Assembly: GCA_021159525.1 (NCBI GenBank) | Contig: JAGHEC010000034.1 | Location: forward strand, 1-7,169 | Source: Deltaproteobacteria bacterium | Lineage (GTDB): Bacteria; Desulfobacterota; DSM-4660; Desulfatiglandales; Desulfatiglandaceae | Direction: 5' to 3' | DNA: 7,169 bases | Shown here: positions 6,645 to 7,169 of the stretch, in pieces | Layout: each line of letters starts with the position of its first letter | Numbering within the stretch: the first letter of the stretch is position 1 | Program-made: the position numbers and the translations under genes | The notes under the pieces: generated by a model | What the model was told of the DNA's origin: nothing | What the model saw: only the letters and a program-made list of their open reading frames with translations | Database searches by the model: none

Positions 6645-6809
6645 TAAAATGCGTACGTAGCGCTCGGCGACCGCCCCCTGACTCGTAATAGCCTTTATGG
6701 AAAGGCGGCAAAGGACTACCGTTTTATGAGAGTATGTCCTTGGGGCTGGGACAGAACGAATTCGAACGCCCTGCCGCCGTTCTGAGGAGCTGTAACCGGT
6801 TTTTGTCCC
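6638..6809 (+). repeat. 172-bp direct repeat, copy 1
   Basis: The unit runs from GGGACAA to TTGTCCC, so its own ends are inverted (seven bases, then partly matched A/T runs). By hand it differs from copy 2 at 12 of 172 positions with no insertions or deletions. Inside are a GCCTTT/AAAGGC hairpin with an ATGG loop (6691-6706), GGCG/CGCC at 6666-6675, and CAGAACG (6752-6758) matched by CGTTCTG (6778-6784). Stops in the frames and a period of 245 bp argue against coding. It could be a MITE-like element or a structured intergenic repeat. Confidence 0.88.
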
Positions 6810-6835
6810 GTCTTGGAGGGGAGGCAGTGACCCCC
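6803..6835 (-). repeat. Right arm of the 33-bp perfect inverted repeat
   Basis: It is the exact reverse complement of 6612-6644, including the last seven bases of repeat copy 1. Together the arms enclose a 224-bp block (6612-6835). No direct target-site duplication is evident in the bases just outside the two arms. Confidence 0.85.
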
Positions 6836-6882
6836 CACGCGGGCATAACATTGTAGGACTTGGGGTGAAACCTTGGGCGGCC

Positions 6883-7054
6883 GGGACAACAAAATGCGTA
6901 CGGAGTGCTCGGCGACCGCCCCCTGCCTCGTAATAGCGTTTATGGAAAGGCGGCAAAGGACTACCGTGTTATGAGAGTATGTTCTTGGGGCTGGGCCAGA
7001 ACGAATTCGAACGTCCTGCCGCCGTTCCTGGGAGCTGTAACCGGTTTTTGTCCC
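6883..7054 (+). repeat. 172-bp direct repeat, copy 2
   Basis: It has the same length, orientation and ends (GGGACAA...TTGTCCC) as copy 1 and lies 245 bp downstream. Unlike copy 1, it is not enclosed by the 33-bp inverted arms: its left flank (about 6836-6882) and right flank are unrelated to them. The CAGAACG stem partner reads CGTTCCTGG instead of CGTTCTG, and the GCCTTT hairpin has one mismatch (GCGTTT), so the stems are only loosely preserved. Confidence 0.88.
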
Positions 7055-7062
7055 GCCCCGGG

Positions 7063-7085
7063 GCTGTATTCGGTTTTTCCCGCCC
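7063..7085 (+). repeat. Truncated extra copy of the repeat's right end
   Basis: GCTGTA, then CGGTTTTT and CCCGCCC, repeats the right end of copy 2 (7034-7058) with two substitutions and loss of two bases (GT). It is preceded by the palindrome CCCCGGGG (7056-7063). This looks like the remnant of a further unit whose body was deleted, or of an element inserted next to copy 2. Confidence 0.6.
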
Positions 7086-7090
7086 GCGGT

Positions 7091-7169
7091 ATGGGGGTCA
7101 CTGCCTCCCCTCCAAGACGGGACAACAAAATGCGTACGGAGCGCTCGGCGGCCGCCCCGAGACTCGTAA
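7091..7169 (+). repeat. Third repeat copy with its left arm, cut by the window edge
   Basis: Bases 7091-7125 are identical to 6610-6644, the outer arm of copy 1, and 7119-7169 matches the first 51 bases of the 172-bp unit with about five differences from copy 1. The copy continues past the right edge. One change turns GGCGACCGCC into the perfect palindrome GGCGGCCGCC. Confidence 0.8.

Noticed and set aside
6751..6770. tRNA T-arm-like motif (GAATTCGAAC) inside the repeat
   Set aside because: There is no acceptor stem, anticodon arm or D-arm at the right spacing in either strand; the motif is explained by overlapping palindromes.
6570..6956. A 128-codon minus-strand open frame over the repeat region
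   Set aside because: It starts at TTG inside one repeat copy and crosses two copies in different frames (245-bp period is not a multiple of three), with low-complexity Arg-rich composition. It is an accident of the non-coding repeats.
6638..7169. CRISPR array
   Set aside because: Units are 172 bp with GGGACAA ends, spaced irregularly (245 and 236 bp), far from the short repeat/spacer pattern, and no cas gene is present.

Overview
The window reads as part of an anaerobe's carboxylic-acid catabolic gene cluster, all on the + strand, followed by about 630 bases of repeat-rich non-coding DNA. The likely source is a Desulfobacterota-type (sulfate-reducing or syntrophic deltaproteobacterial) organism. 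That is inferred from the moderately high G+C, the close-packed same-strand genes, and above all an electron-transfer flavoprotein alpha subunit carrying an N-terminal two-cluster ferredoxin domain, which is typical of strict anaerobes. The sequence alone does not prove the taxon.

Layout: the last 28 codons of an unidentified upstream gene (2-88); a class III (CaiB/BaiF) CoA-transferase (122-1312); ferredoxin-EtfA fusion (1321-2517); acyl-CoA dehydrogenase (2528-3661); a GntR/FCD regulator whose start overlaps the dehydrogenase stop (3661-4380); the cobalamin-binding small subunit of an acyl-CoA mutase (4428-4832); the mutase catalytic large subunit (4911-6539). Most junctions are 47 bp or less and the largest is 78 bp, so this is probably one operon or two tightly linked ones.

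The parts fit one scheme: the CoA-transferase activates a free acid, the B12-dependent mutase rearranges its carbon skeleton, and the acyl-CoA dehydrogenase oxidises an acyl-CoA and passes electrons to the ETF. The FCD regulator would sense the acid or a related metabolite. The order of steps and the substrate are inference. The mutase keeps the Tyr89- and Arg207-equivalent residues of methylmalonyl-CoA mutase, which suggests a carboxylated acyl-CoA, but it has lost the conserved His328/Gln330 pair to a glycine-rich stretch, so it may not be an ordinary methylmalonyl-CoA mutase. The dehydrogenase also lacks Glu at the usual catalytic position. No EtfB, MeaB-type chaperone or epimerase is visible in the window.

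From 6540 to the end there is no credible gene. After about 70 AT-rich bases come two complete 172-bp direct repeats (about 93% identical, no indels), a third copy cut by the window edge, a partial extra copy of the repeat's right end, and a perfect 33-bp inverted repeat enclosing copy 1. This looks like a nest of small non-autonomous mobile elements or a structured intergenic repeat family.
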